64,000 nt of DNA from NCBI RefSeq assembly GCF_031202265.1, contig NZ_CP100604.1, positions 8,848,501-8,912,500 of the forward strand. The letters run 5' to 3'. Below, one piece after another: positions 44,601-56,116 of the stretch. The DNA is from Bradyrhizobium sp. Ash2021 (GTDB lineage: Bacteria; Pseudomonadota; Alphaproteobacteria; Rhizobiales; Xanthobacteraceae). Made by a program: the position numbers and the translations under genes. Numbering within the stretch: the stretch's first letter is position 1; each line of letters begins with the position of its first letter. Below the pieces are notes generated by a model. The model was not told the origin of the DNA. It searched no databases and was given only the letters and a program-made list of their open reading frames with translations.

Positions 44601-44840
44601 CAGGCCGACATGCACTTCGAACTCAAAGTGAAGCCGCCACTACCCTCACCGAGGGGGACAAAATATCCCGTGCAGCTCTCCGAACACAGCGCTTAACGAC
44701 CTTCTCGTATAGATTGAGTAAATGAATTAACGCGGCATTTTGGAGCGCCATCCCCCCCTGCGATACCCCATCGCGCGTGCGCGATGGGTAAGCTCAGCGA
44801 GCGCGCTCGCCCTCAATCGTTGTCGGCGGTTTGGCCGTGA
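44601..44840. other. Intergenic stretch with a strong palindrome
   Basis: CCCATCGCGCGTGCGCGATGGG at 44766-44787 is a near-perfect palindrome just past the 3' end of the esterase gene. It is not followed by a T-run in the transcript direction, so it may act as a stem-loop at the mRNA end. Confidence 0.5.
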
Positions 44841-46565
<1,725 letters not shown>

Positions 46566-47021
46566 GACGTTTCCCTCTGCTGAAAAATTGTTGCGCTACC
46601 AGATTTCGTGCGACGCGACTCGAACCGCCACGCCTGGTAGGATTTTCTTGAGAGCAAGGTTGTGACAGTTCGATATCGCAGCTTGAACGATACTGCGTAA
46701 TTTGCCAGTATGTCCAGCGGCCCACCGGGTTCAAAATTCATGAGGCTGAAAAAAACCGCTCAGCCCCGGTGCACTCCGAGCTGGCGCTGCCTGGAGCCGA
46801 ATAACTGTTTTCCACGCTGAGGAACAAGATCGGGTGTTGCGAGGTGAATACAGAGATGCGCGTCAGTCTTCCACACTCGCGACAGGCCGCTCTGGGTCGT
46901 TCGCTTCACGTCGACTGTGCGATGCCCACTTCCGGTGTTCGCTGATTAGCGGACATTCTCGGGGTCAATCGGCAGGTCTCGAAAGTGCCAATTTCGGAAG
47001 TAGGGCCGGGCATCGCGGACG
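46566..47021. other. Intergenic stretch containing one dispersed repeat
   Basis: Apart from the repeat at 46921-46990 no gene or structured element is apparent. Confidence 0.45.
46921..46990 (+). repeat. Dispersed intergenic repeat copy, 3' part
   Basis: Holds CCACTTCCGGTGTTCGC, TAGCGGACATT and GGCAGGTCTCGAAAGTGCCA. The GGGTCAAA half is missing. Confidence 0.6.
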
Positions 47022-47216
47022 CTACGCCGCGACGTTCGTCTTCGTGACGAATGTGATAACCCAGCGCGCCGGTAGGTTGGACGCAACCTGCCTCACCGAG
47101 TGGACTAGTCCCGTCACCAACGAGCCCTCGACCGTCAGCGTCGCCATTTCGTTCCGGTATTGGGCGAACCGGCAACGACGCGCCAGAGTTTGATCGGTTG
47201 TCTCGAACGTTTTCAT
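47022..47216 (-). CDS. Small hypothetical protein
   Basis: Encodes 64 residues from MKTFETTDQTLARRCRFAQY; a strand-rich second half includes MATLTVEGSLVTGLVHSVRQ and ends RWVITFVTKTNVAA. The pattern looks like a small beta-barrel fold. The start is uncertain: no ribosome-binding site is evident. Function unknown. Confidence 0.4.
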   Translation of the reverse strand: MKTFETTDQTLARRCRFAQYRNEMATLTVEGSLVTGLVHSVRQVASNLPARWVITFVTKTNVAA

Positions 47217-47511
47217 GCGGCACCAATGGTCGCGGTACGCGATACAGGTTCCGCGACGGTCGCATCTAAGCAGTGAACCGTTAATCAAAGATTCCCGATC
47301 AAGAATATGGCGGAAACGTCCAGTCATCGGCCCTATGACTGTTCTATCCCGAAAAACTGACATTGATGGATCTGTGCCTCGATGTCCGAAAAGTGCCCCA
47401 AGCTCGGAAATCCGAGCCGGAACTCTGAGCTTGAACTGGGTTCAGCCGTGAGGTTCAATCTATCAAAATACATGGCGGCTGAGACCGCCGGTCTGTGCTC
47501 CGGAGGTCGCT

Positions 47512-48642
47512 ATGGATTGCTGCGGTGATTGTAATTGTCATGGCCACGCCTTCACGCGCCGACAGTGGATGTGGAGCACGATCGTAACGTCCGTTGGCGC
47601 GATGCTCACTGGCAGCGCAGGGCTGCGCGGTTCTACCGCCGCCGCCCAGACTGCGGAAAACACTTCTGCCGCGCTGGATGTGCTGCGCAAATCCATCTCT
47701 GTAGATGTACATACGCATGGCGGAACAGCTGGAATCACGTCACAGGCACCGCCGAATGACAGCATCGTAAATGGCATGAAGGCAGGTTCGTTGGCGGTCG
47801 CATGCCTCGCCGTCGTGCCGGACGGTCCTCTCCTCGGCAGAAATGCGGCCGGCGTCCTCGGCGCGCTCCGCACGCCGGAGCCTGGTGAACTCTACAAGTA
47901 CCATCTTGGCCGCCTCGACTGGGTGGATGAGGTCCTCGCTAACCATGGCCTACGTCGCGCCCTTTCAGCATCCGATCTCGCGGCCGCACATGCCGCGGGG
48001 CAACCGTCGATCGTAAGCGACGTGGAGGGACTCGACTTCCTCGAAGGGAAGCTTGAGCGGCTCGATGAGTCGCATAAGCGCGGCGTGCGGCATGTTCAGC
48101 TCGTGCACTACACGCCCAACGAAATAGGTGACTTTCAGACGGGGACCGTTACCCACCAGGGGCTTACCGCATTCGGTGCGGAAGTAATCCGCGCCTGCCA
48201 CCGTCTTGGATTGGTCTGTGACGTCGCCCACGCAACCGAGGACACGGTGAAGCAGGCAGTAAAAGTCGCAACCAAACCCTTGCTCTTGTCCCATACTGCG
48301 ATAGCCGATTCTCCTGCGATGGGTCCGACACCGCTCAAGGGACGGCAGATCAGCGGTGACCATGCCCGCTTGATCGCCGAGACGGGTGGCGCGGTCGGCA
48401 TCTGGCACTTCTTCCCTAGCCTCGAAAAATACGTCGATGGTTTGAAGGAAATGGTTGACGTTGTTGGAGTCGAGCATGTTTGCATCGGCACTGACCAGCA
48501 GGTCAGCCCTGGCAGCCTCCAGGACTACTCGAAGTGGGTGCACCTCGTCGCAGCGATGCTACGGGGTGGCTTTACGCCCGAAGAAGCAGGTAAGATCGCG
48601 GGCGGAAATTATTTGCGCATCTTCAGTACTGCGGTCGGCTAA
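47512..48642 (+). CDS. Membrane dipeptidase (peptidase M19), exported
   Basis: Encodes 376 residues. A Tat-like signal (TRRQWMWSTIVTSVGAMLTG) follows a Cys/His-rich start MDCCGDCNCHGH. The mature enzyme carries the M19 zinc sites: VDVHTHGG near residue 65, SDVEGLDF with the bridging Glu, and LVCDVAHA and LLSHTAIAD with two histidines. It hydrolyses dipeptides, including D-configured ones. The Cys/His-rich first dozen residues are odd for a signal peptide and may mean the real start is further downstream. Confidence 0.88.
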   Translation: MDCCGDCNCHGHAFTRRQWMWSTIVTSVGAMLTGSAGLRGSTAAAQTAENTSAALDVLRKSISVDVHTHGGTAGITSQAPPNDSIVNGMKAGSLAVACLAVVPDGPLLGRNAAGVLGALRTPEPGELYKYHLGRLDWVDEVLANHGLRRALSASDLAAAHAAGQPSIVSDVEGLDFLEGKLERLDESHKRGVRHVQLVHYTPNEIGDFQTGTVTHQGLTAFGAEVIRACHRLGLVCDVAHATEDTVKQAVKVATKPLLLSHTAIADSPAMGPTPLKGRQISGDHARLIAETGGAVGIWHFFPSLEKYVDGLKEMVDVVGVEHVCIGTDQQVSPGSLQDYSKWVHLVAAMLRGGFTPEEAGKIAGGNYLRIFSTAVG

Positions 48643-48694
48643 ATCTCATGGAATTCGTGAAGTCGGCCAGCTGCCGCCAATTCATGTGCGACTT

Positions 48695-48760
48695 CCGTTA
48701 AGGGTCAAACTCGGAAGTCGCCGCCGGACCGGGTCACTTCAGCTTCACCCCAATGAACAA
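48695..48760 (+). repeat. Dispersed intergenic repeat copy, 5' part
   Basis: Contains AAGGGTCAAACTCGGAAGTCG and a CTTCACCCCAAT segment as in other copies; it ends near the left boundary of the IS91-type element. Confidence 0.55.
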
Positions 48761-48906
48761 ACCCGCTCTCGCGGGAGGGTGCGGCGGCGAGGTCGGGCGC
48801 ATTGCGTCTGGCACAGTAATCATTTGATCGAACGCGGGTGACGGGCGGGCGCTCCGTCTTGAGGATCGAGGGGTCAAGCACTCCAACCTCTAGACAGGAG
48901 CCCCCA

Positions 48907-49785
48907 ATGAGCGAGAAGCCCATCAGCCCGCTGCGCCAACGCATGCTCGAAGACATGAACATGCGCAGGTTGGTGCCCGATACGCAACGCGAGTACATCC
49001 GTGCCGTCAAGAGGCTCGCGACCTTTCTCGGCCGTTCCCCCGACACCGCGACCCCGGAAGAGCTGCGCGCGTTCCAGCTGCATCTGACCGAGAACGGTGC
49101 GCAACCACCGAGCATCAACGCGACCGTGACTGCACTGCGGTTCTTCTTCAAGGTGACGCTCGACCGGCCGGAGACGACGCGCCATCTCGTGTTCGTCTAC
49201 GAACCGCGCAAGCTGCCACGCGTGCTCTCGCCCGAAGAGGTGTTGCGGCTGCTGGAGGCCGCACCCGGGCCCAAGCACAAAGCGGCGCTCAGCGTTGCCT
49301 ACGGCGCTGGTCTGCGCGCCATGGAGGTCGTCGCACTGAAGATCTGCGACATTGATTCCAAGCGCATGATGCTCCGCGTGGACCAGGGTAAAGGCCGCAA
49401 GGATCGCCATGCCATGCTGTCACCGCAGTTGTTGGAGCTGCTGCGCGACTGGTGGCGCATCGCGCATCCCCAAGTGTGGATGTTCCCCGGCCGCGACCGC
49501 ATCAACCCGATGACGACGCGCCAGCTCAATCGGGTCTGCCACATGGCCGCCGGGCGTGCTGGACTGCCCAATTGGGTGGCACCGCACACGCTGCGACACA
49601 GCTTCGCCACGCACCTGCTCGAGCAGAACATCGATATTCGTGTGATCCAGGTTTTGCTCGGGCATTCCAAGCTCGACACCACGGCGCGTTACACCCAAGT
49701 GGCCACCAACATCATCCGTGAGGTCATGAGCCCGCTGGACAGGCTCACGCCACTGGTGCCGAAGAAGGACGAGCCGCCAGCCTAA
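48907..49785 (+). CDS. Tyrosine recombinase accompanying an IS91-type element
   Basis: Encodes 292 residues of the XerC/D type: SAM-like N-terminal domain (RQRMLEDMNMRRLVPDTQRE), then the catalytic domain with GAGLRAMEV (Arg), HTLRHSFATHLLE (His-x-x-Arg), LLGHSKLDTTARYTQ (His and the nucleophile Tyr). ACAGGAG precedes the ATG at 48907. It lies 9 bases before the IS91 transposase; recombinase plus Y1-type transposase pairs of this kind are common in rhizobia. Confidence 0.88.
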   Translation: MSEKPISPLRQRMLEDMNMRRLVPDTQREYIRAVKRLATFLGRSPDTATPEELRAFQLHLTENGAQPPSINATVTALRFFFKVTLDRPETTRHLVFVYEPRKLPRVLSPEEVLRLLEAAPGPKHKAALSVAYGAGLRAMEVVALKICDIDSKRMMLRVDQGKGRKDRHAMLSPQLLELLRDWWRIAHPQVWMFPGRDRINPMTTRQLNRVCHMAAGRAGLPNWVAPHTLRHSFATHLLEQNIDIRVIQVLLGHSKLDTTARYTQVATNIIREVMSPLDRLTPLVPKKDEPPA

Positions 49786-49794
49786 CGGGCCCAC

Positions 49795-50983
49795 ATGGCC
49801 CGTCCAGCTCTGGAGGTCGCGGACGTCTTCCGCGACCACGGGGCCGCGTGGCGTCATGCCAACCGCGGTCACGTGAGCCTTCTCCAACTCAAGGTGATGA
49901 GCGCCATCGAGAACTGCCGCACGGCGGCGCTGGGCGGACACGTCGCGCGCTGCGAGGATTGCGCCCACACCACGATCACCTACAACAGCTGCCGCAACCG
50001 GCACTGCCCGAAGTGCCAGGGCGCGGCAGCGCGCCAGTGGATGGCGGCGCGCGAGGCCGAACTGCTCCCGATTCCCTACTTCCACGTCGTCTTCACGCTG
50101 CCGTCGGCGGTTGGCGACGTCGCCTACCAGAACAAGGCCGTGATCTACGATCTGCTGTTCAAGGCCTCGTCGGAGACGATGCTCAGGATCGCGGCCGACC
50201 CGAAGCACCTCGGAGCCCGCATCGGTATTGCACACCTGGGGCTCGGCAATGACCCATCATCCGCACCTGCACATGATCGTGCCGGGCGGCGGGCTCTCCA
50301 TCGATGACAGCCGTTGGATCTCATGCAAGCCAAACTTCCTGCTGCCCGTGCGCGTTCTGTCGAAGCTGTTTCGGCGGTTGATGCTAGAGAAGCTTCTGGC
50401 AGCGCACCAGGCGGGCAGGCTGCGGTTCCTCGGCTCACACACGCATCTGGCCGATGCCAAGACGTTCGCGGCGTTCCTCGCTCCACTCAGCAAGAAGCGC
50501 TGGTTCGTCTACGCCAAGCGGCCGTTCGCCGGTCCGAGAGCCGTGCTCGCCTATCTGTCACGGTATACGCACCGCGTCGCCATCTCGAACCATCGCCTGA
50601 TCGCAGCCGACCAACGCAGCGTCACGTTCAAGGTCAAGAATTACAGGATCGAAGGCCCCGGCCGGTACACGACGATGACGCTCGACGTCGGCGAGTTCAT
50701 CCGCCGGTTCCTCATCCACGTGCTCCCCAAAGGCTTCCATCGCATCCGCCACTACGGCCTGTTGGCCAGCGCGAATCGCGCCGAGACGATCGCGCGAGCG
50801 CGCGAACTCCTGGGACTGGCAACGCCTGCAGCGGAAGCGGCGATCGAAATCGATGCAGCGGCGGCGCAGCCACTCGCCCAGCCTTGCCCCTGCTGCGGCG
50901 GCCGCATGTTCGTCATCGAGACCTTCGACGCCGGCTGCCAACCACGCTACCGGCCGACGGCAATGAGGATCGATACCTCATGA
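49795..50983 (+). pseudogene. IS91-family transposase, frameshifted
   Basis: The first frame encodes the N-terminal zinc finger CPKC-containing part (CRNRHCPKCQGAAARQW) and HVVFTLP. Near 50228 the frame changes: the match continues in the next frame with HTWGSAMTHHPHLHMIVPGG, the HUH-type metal-binding motif, and RYTHRVAISNHRL with the likely catalytic tyrosine. About ten bases are missing at the joint (the GITAVL segment), so the transposase is probably inactive. Two cysteine pairs (CPCCGG) close the protein. Confidence 0.8.
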
Positions 50984-51275
50984 GCGAAACCGCAACATTC
51001 CGCACCCGAACCACCAAGGGCTTTCCGCGCTGGTCAATGACCAGATACGCCGCCGCTCGGCCGAACATCGGTCCGGCATCGCATTCCACACCGCGTGCAT
51101 CCCCGAAACGTGTCGTCAACGCGGCTCAATCAAAGCCGATCAGCCAAACCAGCCGGCGCAATAACGTCATCCCCGAGCCCAGCCGACTTCCGCACACCCA
51201 CATCCGCGCGATCAAATCTCCATAGGCCGCGGCAGCCGTCTCACCCAACCTCACGCGCGTTCCTTCATTGGAGGC

Positions 51276-51331
51276 TTTCGGACGACGGCCCCGGTGCAAG
51301 CCGCATCGTCCCGGATGGCCGTCATCCGAAA
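51276..51331. repeat. Long hairpin near the end of the IS91-type element
   Basis: TTTCGGACGACGGCC and GGCCGTCATCCGAAA form a 15-position stem with a single mismatch around a 26-base loop. IS91-type ends typically contain such a structure at the terminus. Confidence 0.5.
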
Positions 51332-51334
51332 CCC

Positions 51335-51386
51335 TTCACAACAGCGGACATTAGGCAGTGCACTCGGCAGGTCCGCTTAGTGCCAA
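51335..51386 (+). repeat. Dispersed intergenic repeat copy, 3' part
   Basis: Contains AACAGCGGACATTAGGC and CGGCAGGTCCGCTTAGTGCC. Confidence 0.55.
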
Positions 51387-51451
51387 TAGGCGACATCGAG
51401 CACCCGGCAAGATGATCGGATCATCGAACAGACGGCCCTAGCCGCGATATG

Positions 51452-51655
51452 TCATTCTCTCGCCAAGCGAGCCGCAAGCTCCTTGATCCGCTCATAATTG
51501 AGGATCGCCTCCGACAGTTCGCCTTTTCGGATTATCATCGCCGCATCGCGCTCATCTGGCAGCAACGCCATCGCTCTCGCCACTGCGGAGCGGAGTGTCA
51601 TCACGCCGTGACGGGCCAAAACAACAGGCTCTTCCGGGTCTAGGAGTAAGGCCAT
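51452..51655 (-). CDS. Small conserved hypothetical protein
   Basis: Encodes 67 residues: LDPEEPVVLARHGVMTLRSA, a central helix (ARAMALLPDERDAAMIIRKG) and a closing helix with NYERIKELAARLARE. The composition is that of a soluble helical protein. Function unknown. Confidence 0.55.
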   Translation of the reverse strand: MALLLDPEEPVVLARHGVMTLRSAVARAMALLPDERDAAMIIRKGELSEAILNYERIKELAARLARE

Positions 51656-51735
51656 TTTACACGCCCACGCTCAGGCTGGCCGTAAAGCCAGCGCACGCGC
51701 CCCCGAATGCCCAACTCCTAAAGGCTTAAGCAAAC

Positions 51736-52010
51736 GTGGTTAACGTGTGGTTAAGCGTCGAGCAGGAGGCCGTCCGCGCGGTGATCGAGGCTTATGCAGC
51801 AGGCACGATCGAACTGCCGAAGCCAGCTAAGGATACTTCCAAAAATCACCTGCGCTATGCCCCACATTTCCAACCCTCGCACGATCCGTGCAAGCGTCCT
51901 TACACCGCCGAAACCGTCCAAGAATTTCTCGGCTTCGGGCGAAACCGGTCTCCATCGCATCAAGGACACGCTCAACGCGCTCGCGCTTGGCTCACTTGCC
52001 CCGCTGCTTG
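51736..52010 (+). pseudogene. Remnant of a ParB/replication-like accessory protein
   Basis: Residues VRAVIEAYAAGTIELPKPAK and RYAPHFQPSHDPCKRPYTAE, then VQEFLGF, look like the N-terminal half of a conserved accessory protein. After EFLGF a frame change is evident: SGETGLHRIKDTLNALAL continues in another frame. The 3' half is lost. Family assignment is tentative. Confidence 0.4.
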
Positions 52011-52270
52011 ATCGCCCACAACCGATAGGCTTCGTTCTCGTAGGGATCGTCTCCGGTCGGCGGCGGTACCAGCCTCGCGCCTTCCTTGCGGAAGTGTTCG
52101 AGACCACGCCCTAGCTTTTTCCCGGCGAGTGTGTGCTGATCGTTGGCCCGGTCGGGGATTGTCGGAACGAAATCCTCAAGCATCGACCGCAGCCCGATCG
52201 CCGCACCGACGTGACAACCCGCGCGGGACTTCGGCGCGCACGCCATCATGCGGATCGCGTTGCCGTTCAT
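51992..52270 (-). CDS. Small conserved hypothetical protein
   Basis: Encodes 92 residues with CHVGAAIGLRSMLEDFVPTI in the middle and DDPYENEAYRLWAIKQRGK at the end. A degraded copy of its C-terminus lies at 12690-12750. The 3' end overlaps the ParB-like remnant on the other strand. Function unknown. Confidence 0.5.
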   Translation of the reverse strand: MNGNAIRMMACAPKSRAGCHVGAAIGLRSMLEDFVPTIPDRANDQHTLAGKKLGRGLEHFRKEGARLVPPPTGDDPYENEAYRLWAIKQRGK

Positions 52271-52335
52271 CCCCCACAGCAGAAATTCCGGTGTTACTTC
52301 GGCAATGCCTGATAAGTGCCGCCTATCTACATCGG

Positions 52336-53262
52336 CTAATGTTCTGGCTCTTCTGCAACGTTATATCCCCACATAAACAGCGCAGCTTCGATTTCTCTCG
52401 GACTCGCTTGGCATTCTTTCGCGACTTGCCAGATTAGTTGCGAGGCCCATCGCACCATCGAGGCATGACAGAGATCTCTGGTTTTGCCGAACAATGCCGG
52501 AAAATGAATGCGGTTGGTGTCGGGGGTCCGTTTGGCGTCTCGGTCCACGGCGAAAAGTAATTGATCGGCAATATCGTATCGATGAATCTCTCGTTCTTCC
52601 GTAAATCTGGCAACGAAGAAGCCGAGAGCACCACCAACTCGACCGTCGTAGATCACAAGCTTCTGTTCGGGGTCGGCGAGGCTCACGATCTTCGTCATCG
52701 TCGAGTTCATTATCAGATTTACACCGTCAAATGACTCGAGCGAGGCCCGTTCGTCTTTAATCAGATCGACTGCGTTCGAAATCTTGGCAGAAATCTCACC
52801 CGCGTTTCGTTCGATCCACTCAAAGGTCCGCTTCTGTCGATATTTATTATCTACACCCCCCCAATGCATTATCGCCCGCAAGATGGCGCAGACATCATTA
52901 TTGGAATCCCGTTGAATTGCGGACTGTAGATCGGTAGCGAATCGATCTAACTCGGCCTTATTCTCAGAAAAGTTTTTTCCGCTCCAAGCATATTTCGATA
53001 CCGCATCCGCCAGACCAACTGCCGACCATTTACCATCAACCGTTCGGGACCAAGCCCGCGATTTTCCTCTAGAAGGAACGGCATAAGAATGATGACGGTT
53101 TCCTCCCCACTCACGGACAAGGAACTGGCAAAATTCGCGTATTTGCTCGTGGTTTCGAACGGCGCGATGCTCCCACTGCCCATCCGGTGTTAATGTAGGT
53201 GCGTGCGGCCGCGAGGGCACGGCGCTATGCACCCGCCAAGACTGGGAGCTGCTCTCTGCCAT
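52336..53262 (-). CDS. Unknown protein, 308 residues, AT-richer than its neighbours
   Basis: No family is recognised. The sequence is well folded in appearance: VGLADAVSKYAWSGKNFSEN, a helical middle with LRAIMHWGGVDNKYR, then NLIMNSTMTKIVSLADPEQK and LVIYDGRVGGALGFFVARF, and a C-terminal IEAALFMWGYNV. No transmembrane segment or signal is present. The coding sequence is visibly poorer in G and C than the flanks, which suggests acquisition by transfer. It follows a leucine-zipper-like small gene by 9 bases, so the two form a unit. The composition and location beside mobile elements would suit a defence-type gene, which is speculation. Confidence 0.55.
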   Translation of the reverse strand: MAESSSQSWRVHSAVPSRPHAPTLTPDGQWEHRAVRNHEQIREFCQFLVREWGGNRHHSYAVPSRGKSRAWSRTVDGKWSAVGLADAVSKYAWSGKNFSENKAELDRFATDLQSAIQRDSNNDVCAILRAIMHWGGVDNKYRQKRTFEWIERNAGEISAKISNAVDLIKDERASLESFDGVNLIMNSTMTKIVSLADPEQKLVIYDGRVGGALGFFVARFTEEREIHRYDIADQLLFAVDRDAKRTPDTNRIHFPALFGKTRDLCHASMVRWASQLIWQVAKECQASPREIEAALFMWGYNVAEEPEH

Positions 53263-53271
53263 GATACCGCG

Positions 53272-53520
53272 CTATTTTGCGTGAACGACGTTTCTGCGGA
53301 TAAGGTCCGATAGCTGAACCAAAAGCCTTCGCAGCCGAGCATTCTCCTCAAGCAGCGAGTGCATGTCGTCGCTGTGATCGTCATCCCAAAGTGACGGTTC
53401 ATCCCCTCGAAGGGCATTCTCCTCAAGTAGCGAAACAGCGCCCTCGGTGTTTTCGTCAAACCCAAGCGAAGCTTCAGCGAGGCGACCTTGCTTGTTACGT
53501 GGCAGATGTTCTGTGCCCAT
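53272..53520 (-). CDS. Small protein with duplicated LLEEN coiled-coil motif
   Basis: Encodes 82 residues: two similar segments, VSLLEENALRGDEPSLWDDD and HSLLEENARLRRLLVQLSDL, the second forming a short leucine-zipper helix. Single-motif relatives occur widely in rhizobia as tiny proteins. The start at 53520 opens on MGTEHLPRN. Its stop lies 9 bases before the start of the unknown gene, which it precedes in a two-gene unit. Confidence 0.55.
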   Translation of the reverse strand: MGTEHLPRNKQGRLAEASLGFDENTEGAVSLLEENALRGDEPSLWDDDHSDDMHSLLEENARLRRLLVQLSDLIRRNVVHAK

Positions 53521-54184
53521 GACTAATACCCCAATACAGATAGCCGAACGCGCCCCGGTCGCCCTATCCAAAGGGAACTGAGTCGGGAGGCAAATTTGAG
53601 TCCAAAATTTGAAGCGCATGGGGCGCGCCAAGGACGCCGCTTTATGGTCAAGACGGTGACGATGCTTTTGCGGTGGCCTTCTCGCTGACAGCGAAATATC
53701 GATTTTTAAGTATTGCGGACAAGAGCTGTGGCGCTGGTTGCGAGCTTACTGGGAATGCCGGTCAGGAGCGTGCCGAATTTCTCTGCCTCCCTTTTGGGTG
53801 CCCAATAGGCCGTCTGATTTGTCGCAGTAAGTGTATGGCGGCCACAAACCCGATCACGATCGATGTCCGAGTTGGGTCAAAAGCAGAAGTCGCGAGGCGT
53901 CATGGTCATATCTGCTTCACCCCCGAAAGCGGACATCCGGCAGCGCGGCGGCGATGTCGGCTAAGTGCCCAGAAGCGGACATTGAGAGGGCCCGAACAAA
54001 AGCATGGCCATCAGTGATGGGCACTGAAAGTTGGGTACCTGACACCGATTTCAACAGGAGGCACTTGCCTGCCAACCTGTCGACCTCCCCCGCGAGCGCC
54101 GATGAGGCGGACTCGGCTGTTTTAGACGCCACACAATATGCCCAGATCGCTCGGATAACGCCTGTCTTCCCCCGGCCATGCAGG
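53521..54184. other. Intergenic stretch with one dispersed repeat
   Basis: Apart from the repeat at 53862-53984 no gene is evident. Confidence 0.45.
53862..53984 (+). repeat. Dispersed intergenic repeat copy
   Basis: Contains GATGTCCGAGTTGGGTCAAA, CTGCTTCACCCCCGAAAGCG, GGACATCCGGCAGCGCGGCG and a second AGCGGACATTGAG, the longest copy in the window. Confidence 0.65.
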
Positions 54185-55636
54185 TCAGAGTGTCGGTGCA
54201 GGATTTGACTCGACGACCCGCTCGACAGCCAGTGCGAGAGACAGGAGGTCGCGATCGCTGGCGGCTGGTCCGTCGAATTCAATTCCGACAGGTAATCCTG
54301 ACGTCATCCCGGCGGGGAGAACAATGCTCGGCAAGCCGGCAGAGCTGCTTGCAATGTTCCGCGTGAACGCCACTCGCGCAGGAACCACAGTGCCATTTAT
54401 CACAACATCGAATCCGGGTGATGTCAGAGACTGTGGCGATCGCGGTGCAGGCATGCGCACCACCGGAGAAAGTACGGCGCGCAGGCGATGCTCGCTGAAG
54501 TAGTTGCGCCATGTCTCCTGCAGCGCAGGACGATACTTCTGGATAGCATCTTGATACGCTTGATCCGAAATTTCATTGGAGGCACCTTCGATTACCCATT
54601 CTTCAGCCTGTTTCCGTATCTCCGGACTCAGTTGTGAGACGAGTCCGGCAAAATCGACCGGCGCATCATGTTCCGCAAGAAAACGCGTGATACTGCGCCG
54701 AGCCTCGTAATAGAGGATGGGAACAGTCACTTTCGCCAACAGGGCTGCGAGATCGGGTATCTCTGCTTCCACGACGAGCGCGCCGGCTTCGCGAAGGCGT
54801 AACAATACCGCGTCCATGACCCGTTGCACGCCTTCGTCGAGATTTGTGAAGTAGTATTCGCGGGAGACACCAATACGGACGCCGGTCAAATCCATAGGCG
54901 AGCTTACGATCGGATCTCCCGAGACCACCGAGTCAAGGAGACACAAATCGTAAACCCTTCTCGCCATCGGACCTAGAGTGTCAAGGGAGGGTGCAAGGGG
55001 CATCACCCCAGCGCTCGGGTAGCGCCCATGTGTCGGACGTAGCCCAGTTACTCCACACATGGCCGCTGGAATACGGATTGAACCGTTGGTGTCCGCACCA
55101 ATGCCAGCTGGCGCCATTCGTGCTGACACTGCTACTGCAGTTCCGCCGCTGCTGCCACCAGGAATGCGAGCGGGATCATAGGGGTTTCGTACGACACCAT
55201 AGACTTGGTTGGCGCTGGTCCAGCCTAACGACATTTCATGTTGATTGTTTTTGCCCAGCAATATGGCGCCGGATTGGGACAGGCGCTGCCAAATGGTTGA
55301 GTCTTCCTTCAGTCGAAATGACCGTAGCGAGCGTGTTCCACACGTCATCGGCATCGAAGTTGTGCCGATAATGTCCTTGAGTGGGATGGGCAGTCCGGCG
55401 AGCGCTCCGATCGGTTTCCCTCCGGTCCGTTGCTGGTCGATGTTGCGCGCGGCCTCTAATACGGCGTCCTGATTCAGTGAGATGAAGGCGTTCAGGTCTT
55501 TCAATTGGCTGCAACGATTGAGTAATGCGCGAGCATAACTCTCAGCAGATACGTCGCCGCGTCGAATTGCGGTGACGGCCTCTGCTGCGGACAACTCGTT
55601 AAGAGGATTCGTAGCGGACACGACTATGTCAGGCAT
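54185..55636 (-). CDS. Amidase-signature family hydrolase
   Basis: Encodes 483 residues with the amidase signature: GLPIPLKDII carries the catalytic lysine and PGGSSGGTAVAVSARMAPAG the two serines of the Ser-Ser-Lys triad, followed by GADTNGSIRIPAAMCG. The family hydrolyses amides such as indole-3-acetamide or nicotinamide. Neighbouring genes do not fix the substrate. The start could also be 55663, nine codons upstream; neither has a strong ribosome-binding site. Confidence 0.9.
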   Translation of the reverse strand: MPDIVVSATNPLNELSAAEAVTAIRRGDVSAESYARALLNRCSQLKDLNAFISLNQDAVLEAARNIDQQRTGGKPIGALAGLPIPLKDIIGTTSMPMTCGTRSLRSFRLKEDSTIWQRLSQSGAILLGKNNQHEMSLGWTSANQVYGVVRNPYDPARIPGGSSGGTAVAVSARMAPAGIGADTNGSIRIPAAMCGVTGLRPTHGRYPSAGVMPLAPSLDTLGPMARRVYDLCLLDSVVSGDPIVSSPMDLTGVRIGVSREYYFTNLDEGVQRVMDAVLLRLREAGALVVEAEIPDLAALLAKVTVPILYYEARRSITRFLAEHDAPVDFAGLVSQLSPEIRKQAEEWVIEGASNEISDQAYQDAIQKYRPALQETWRNYFSEHRLRAVLSPVVRMPAPRSPQSLTSPGFDVVINGTVVPARVAFTRNIASSSAGLPSIVLPAGMTSGLPVGIEFDGPAASDRDLLSLALAVERVVESNPAPTL

Positions 55637-55663
55637 TGCTGAAAATGCCGCCGCTGGCCGCAA

Positions 55664-56116
55664 GAAATTCGCGCCGAATCTGTTTTGCAGGAGGTTTCAT
55701 GGCTACGTACCCCGAGGTATGGTGACACCGCCACGCGTCGCAGCTCAATCAAGGGGCATGGGACTGCCGGAATCTCGTGGGCTGCAACCGATAAAATAGC
55801 ATCTACCTGTGCAATTCATCAAGACCAACGGCACACAGGCTCGGACTCTGAAGTCCAGACCAGCGCGATCCGTGTCCAGTCTGCCTCCGGAAGCCGATGC
55901 ATCAAGGGTCATTGCATTTTTCGGCTACCACCAACTGACTCGTGCACCGTCACCCAATCACCCGTTACGGCGCGGAATAGATAGCGGGTTCTGCATTGGC
56001 AGAGTTGCCCGTAATGGGTATTATTCGAGTGACTGTGTCGAATAGTTGCCAGACCTCCTGGGTGGCGAGCCTACCGGCACCTACGAGCTGGGCAAGTCGC
56101 GACTCGGGTCTCTGTT
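55664..56116. other. Intergenic stretch, no gene seen
   Basis: About 450 bases between divergently transcribed genes. No reading frame, repeat or box that I can support. Confidence 0.45.

Larger units (their letters stand above)
50984..51451. other. 3' flank of the IS91-type element
   Basis: No gene. It includes the hairpin at 51276-51331 and a dispersed repeat at 51335-51386. Confidence 0.45.
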
